Source of the DNA: Sphingomonas sp. PR090111-T3T-6A
GTDB lineage: Bacteria; Pseudomonadota; Alphaproteobacteria; Sphingomonadales; Sphingomonadaceae
Assembly: GCF_000383095.1 (NCBI RefSeq)
Contig: NZ_AORL01000016.1
Span: forward strand, 1-64,000
Reading direction: 5' to 3'
Length of the DNA: 64,000 bases
The position numbers and the translations under genes were made by a program. Shown one piece after another: positions 62,618-64,000 of the stretch. The notes beneath the pieces were generated by a model that saw only the letters and a list, made by a program, of their open reading frames with translations, searched no databases and was not told the origin of the DNA. The number at the start of each line of letters is the position of its first letter. Position 1 is the first letter of the stretch.

Positions 62618-63742
62618 ATGATCGAGACCAAGGCCGATCCGCTGGAGGCGAGCTTCGCCGGCGCCGACGACATCGCGGAACTCCGCGCCGGCATGGCCGA
62701 CCTCAAGGCCAAGCTCGACGGCGCCACCATCGCCGCCGCGCGGCCGGTGCTGTCGGGCGGTGGCGCCCGCGCGCCGGAAACCAAGCAGTTCGTCGACCGC
62801 TACCTCCGCCACGGCAACACCGCCGCGCTGGAGGTGAAGGCGCTCGACGGCGCGACGGGGGCGACCGGCGGCTATGCCGTCCCGACCGAGATCGACTCCG
62901 CCGTGGACTCGACGCTGGCCAGCCAGTCGCCGATCCGCTCGATCGCCAATGTCGTGCGGGTGGGCTCGTCGGGCTATCGCAAGCTCGTCGCCGTGGGCGG
63001 CTTCGCCTCGGGCTGGGCGGCCGAGGATGCCGCGCGCGCCGAGACCGGCACGCCCACCTTCAACGAGATCGCGCCCCCGATGGGGGATCTCTTCGCCAAC
63101 CCGGCCGCCACCCAGCAGATGCTCGACGACGCGGCGTTCGACGTCGAGACCTGGCTCGCCGGGGAGATCGGGGTGGAGTTCGCCCGCGCGGAAGGGGCGG
63201 CCTTCGTCAACGGCGACGGCGTCAACAAGCCCAAGGGGTTCCTCAAAGCCCCCGTCGCCGCGCAGGACGACGACGCGCGGCCCTTCGGCACGCTCCAGTA
63301 TCTCGCCACCGGCGTCGACGGCGATTTCCCGGCGGCCTCGCCCGAGGACATCCTGATCGATCTCGTCCAGTCGCTGCGCGCGCCATACCGGCAGGGTGCG
63401 GTGTTCGTGATGAACAGCTTCACGCTCGCCTTCATCCGCAAGATGAAGACGGCGGACGGCCATTTCGTCTGGCAGCCGGGGATCGCGGCGGGGCAGCCGG
63501 ATACGCTGCTCGGCTATCCGGTGATCGAGGCGGGCGACATGCCGGACATCGGCTCGGGCACGACGCCGATCGCGTTCGGCAACTTCAAGGCGGGCTACCT
63601 CATCGCCGATCGCGGCGAGACGGCGGTGCTGCGCGATCCGTTCACGGCCAAGCCCTTCGTCCACTTCTACGCGACGCGGCGTGTGGGCGGGCAGGTCTCC
63701 AACTCGGAGGCGATCAAGCTGCTGAAGTTCGCGGCGGCCTGA
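62618..63742 (+). CDS. HK97-fold major capsid protein
   Basis: 374 residues from ATG 62618 (GAGGAG 6 nt upstream; an earlier in-frame ATG at 62588 overlaps the protease). A short scaffold-like N-terminus (ADDIAELRAGMADLKAKLD, coiled coil) precedes the conserved shell (GGYAVPTEIDSAVDSTLASQSPIRSIANVV; FVMNSFTLAFIRKMKTADGHFVWQPG; FVHFYATRRVGGQVSNSEAIKLLK). Complete. Confidence 0.94.
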   Translation: MIETKADPLEASFAGADDIAELRAGMADLKAKLDGATIAAARPVLSGGGARAPETKQFVDRYLRHGNTAALEVKALDGATGATGGYAVPTEIDSAVDSTLASQSPIRSIANVVRVGSSGYRKLVAVGGFASGWAAEDAARAETGTPTFNEIAPPMGDLFANPAATQQMLDDAAFDVETWLAGEIGVEFARAEGAAFVNGDGVNKPKGFLKAPVAAQDDDARPFGTLQYLATGVDGDFPAASPEDILIDLVQSLRAPYRQGAVFVMNSFTLAFIRKMKTADGHFVWQPGIAAGQPDTLLGYPVIEAGDMPDIGSGTTPIAFGNFKAGYLIADRGETAVLRDPFTAKPFVHFYATRRVGGQVSNSEAIKLLKFAAA

Positions 63743-63762
63743 TTTTTCGGTCGCCCGACATG

Positions 63763-63797
63763 TCCGGCCGGGGGCGTCCCCCTCGGCCGGATTTTTT
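63763..63797 (+). terminator. Strong terminator directly after the capsid gene
   Basis: CCGGCCGGGGG, CGT, CCCCC-T-CGGCCGG, then ATTTTTT. It lies inside the cluster, between the capsid gene and the next phage gene. Confidence 0.85.
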
Positions 63798-63826
63798 GTG
63801 CCTGTCTTCGGTCGGGAGCGTTGCCC

Positions 63827-64000
63827 ATGCGCCTTGTCACCACGTCGCCCGGCGCGACGTTCGATTATTCCATCCACTGGCCGCGGGCAGCGCTGCTCGG
63901 CGTGCCGATCGTCGAGAGCGACTGGGTGTCGGTCCCGGAAGGCCTGTCCTTCGATCCCTTCGCGGAGGAGAGGTGCACCGCCGCGCGCATCTCGGGCGGC
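63827..64000 (+). CDS. Phage fiber-tail adaptor-like protein (cut by the window end)
   Basis: First 58 residues only. The start is the ATG at 63827 after CGGGAG. The visible part (DYSIHWPRAALLGVPIVESDWVSVPEGL, and ISGG at the edge) resembles a family of short phage proteins often labelled fiber-tail adaptor. It lies where RcGTA has head-tail connector genes. Weak assignment. Confidence 0.55.
   Translation, partial: MRLVTTSPGATFDYSIHWPRAALLGVPIVESDWVSVPEGLSFDPFAEERCTAARISGG

Noticed and set aside
1-64000. CRISPR arrays, insertion sequences, integrases
   Set aside because: No direct-repeat/spacer pattern, transposase or recombinase motif was seen in any frame.

Overview
The window is GC-rich, tightly packed chromosomal DNA from an alphaproteobacterium, most likely a sphingomonad (Sphingomonadales). 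The case rests on the gene content: a bpt leucyltransferase, ubiB-ubiE next to mutM-rpsT-dnaA, a phaA/PhaC-like/phaR group, the string rpmH-rnpA-yidD-yidC-yihA, the palindromic intergenic repeat families, and a gene-transfer-agent (GTA) type phage cluster. No rRNA, CRISPR array, transposase or integrase was found.

Layout. 0-2 kb: a LysM lipoprotein (cut by the window edge) coupled to a membrane EAL phosphodiesterase. 2.1-6.5 kb: a GFA-fold protein, then a three-gene trehalose operon (otsB, GH15 hydrolase, otsA) joined by ATGA overlaps. 6.6-11.7 kb: an MFS symporter, alr coupled to mlaE-mlaF, a VOC protein and an orphan. 11.8-14.6 kb: polyhydroxyalkanoate genes (thiolase, PhaC-like hydrolase, PhaR). 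14.6-21 kb: amidohydrolase and hydroxyacid dehydrogenase, threonine ammonia-lyase, bpt (with a CtrA-type box upstream), ubiB. 21-25 kb: ubiE, mutM, rpsT, dnaA. 25-31.6 kb: a Gly/Trp-rich lipoprotein, trpS, murJ, secB, then a Tim44-like gene, mltA and Smr. 31.7-38.5 kb: an AT-richer orphan, dapE, cupin, GST, yihA-yidC-yidD-rnpA-rpmH. 38.6-47.5 kb: yifB/comM, DUF805, secreted GH3 and GH31 glycosidases, and a BlaI/M56 sensor-repressor pair whose operators sit in its promoter. 47.6-50.4 kb: tRNA-Leu, a CAP-domain protein, an AI-2E-type exporter and two identical tRNA-Asp genes. 50.4-58.5 kb: a divergent XRE/DUF6456 regulatory pair, a secreted unknown, AMP nucleosidase, an ArsR/SRPBCC pair, an alpha/beta hydrolase whose frame has lost its stop, and an ABC-F ATPase. 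58.5-64 kb: the start of a GTA-like capsid cluster (small terminase-like, large terminase, portal, gp3.5-like, prohead protease, major capsid protein, adaptor-like), running off the right edge.

How it fits together. Most of the window is housekeeping: envelope synthesis and protein insertion, ubiquinone synthesis, replication initiation, carbon storage (trehalose and PHA). The most interesting part is the right end. The GTA-like cluster has its own promoter with a near-perfect dyad over the -10 box, a leader hairpin, and a strong terminator straight after the capsid gene. About 7 kb upstream lies a divergent XRE-repressor/DUF6456 pair that resembles the known control genes of alphaproteobacterial GTAs. 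I propose that this pair switches the cluster and that read-through of the internal terminator depends on anti-termination. That link is inference, not something the sequence proves.
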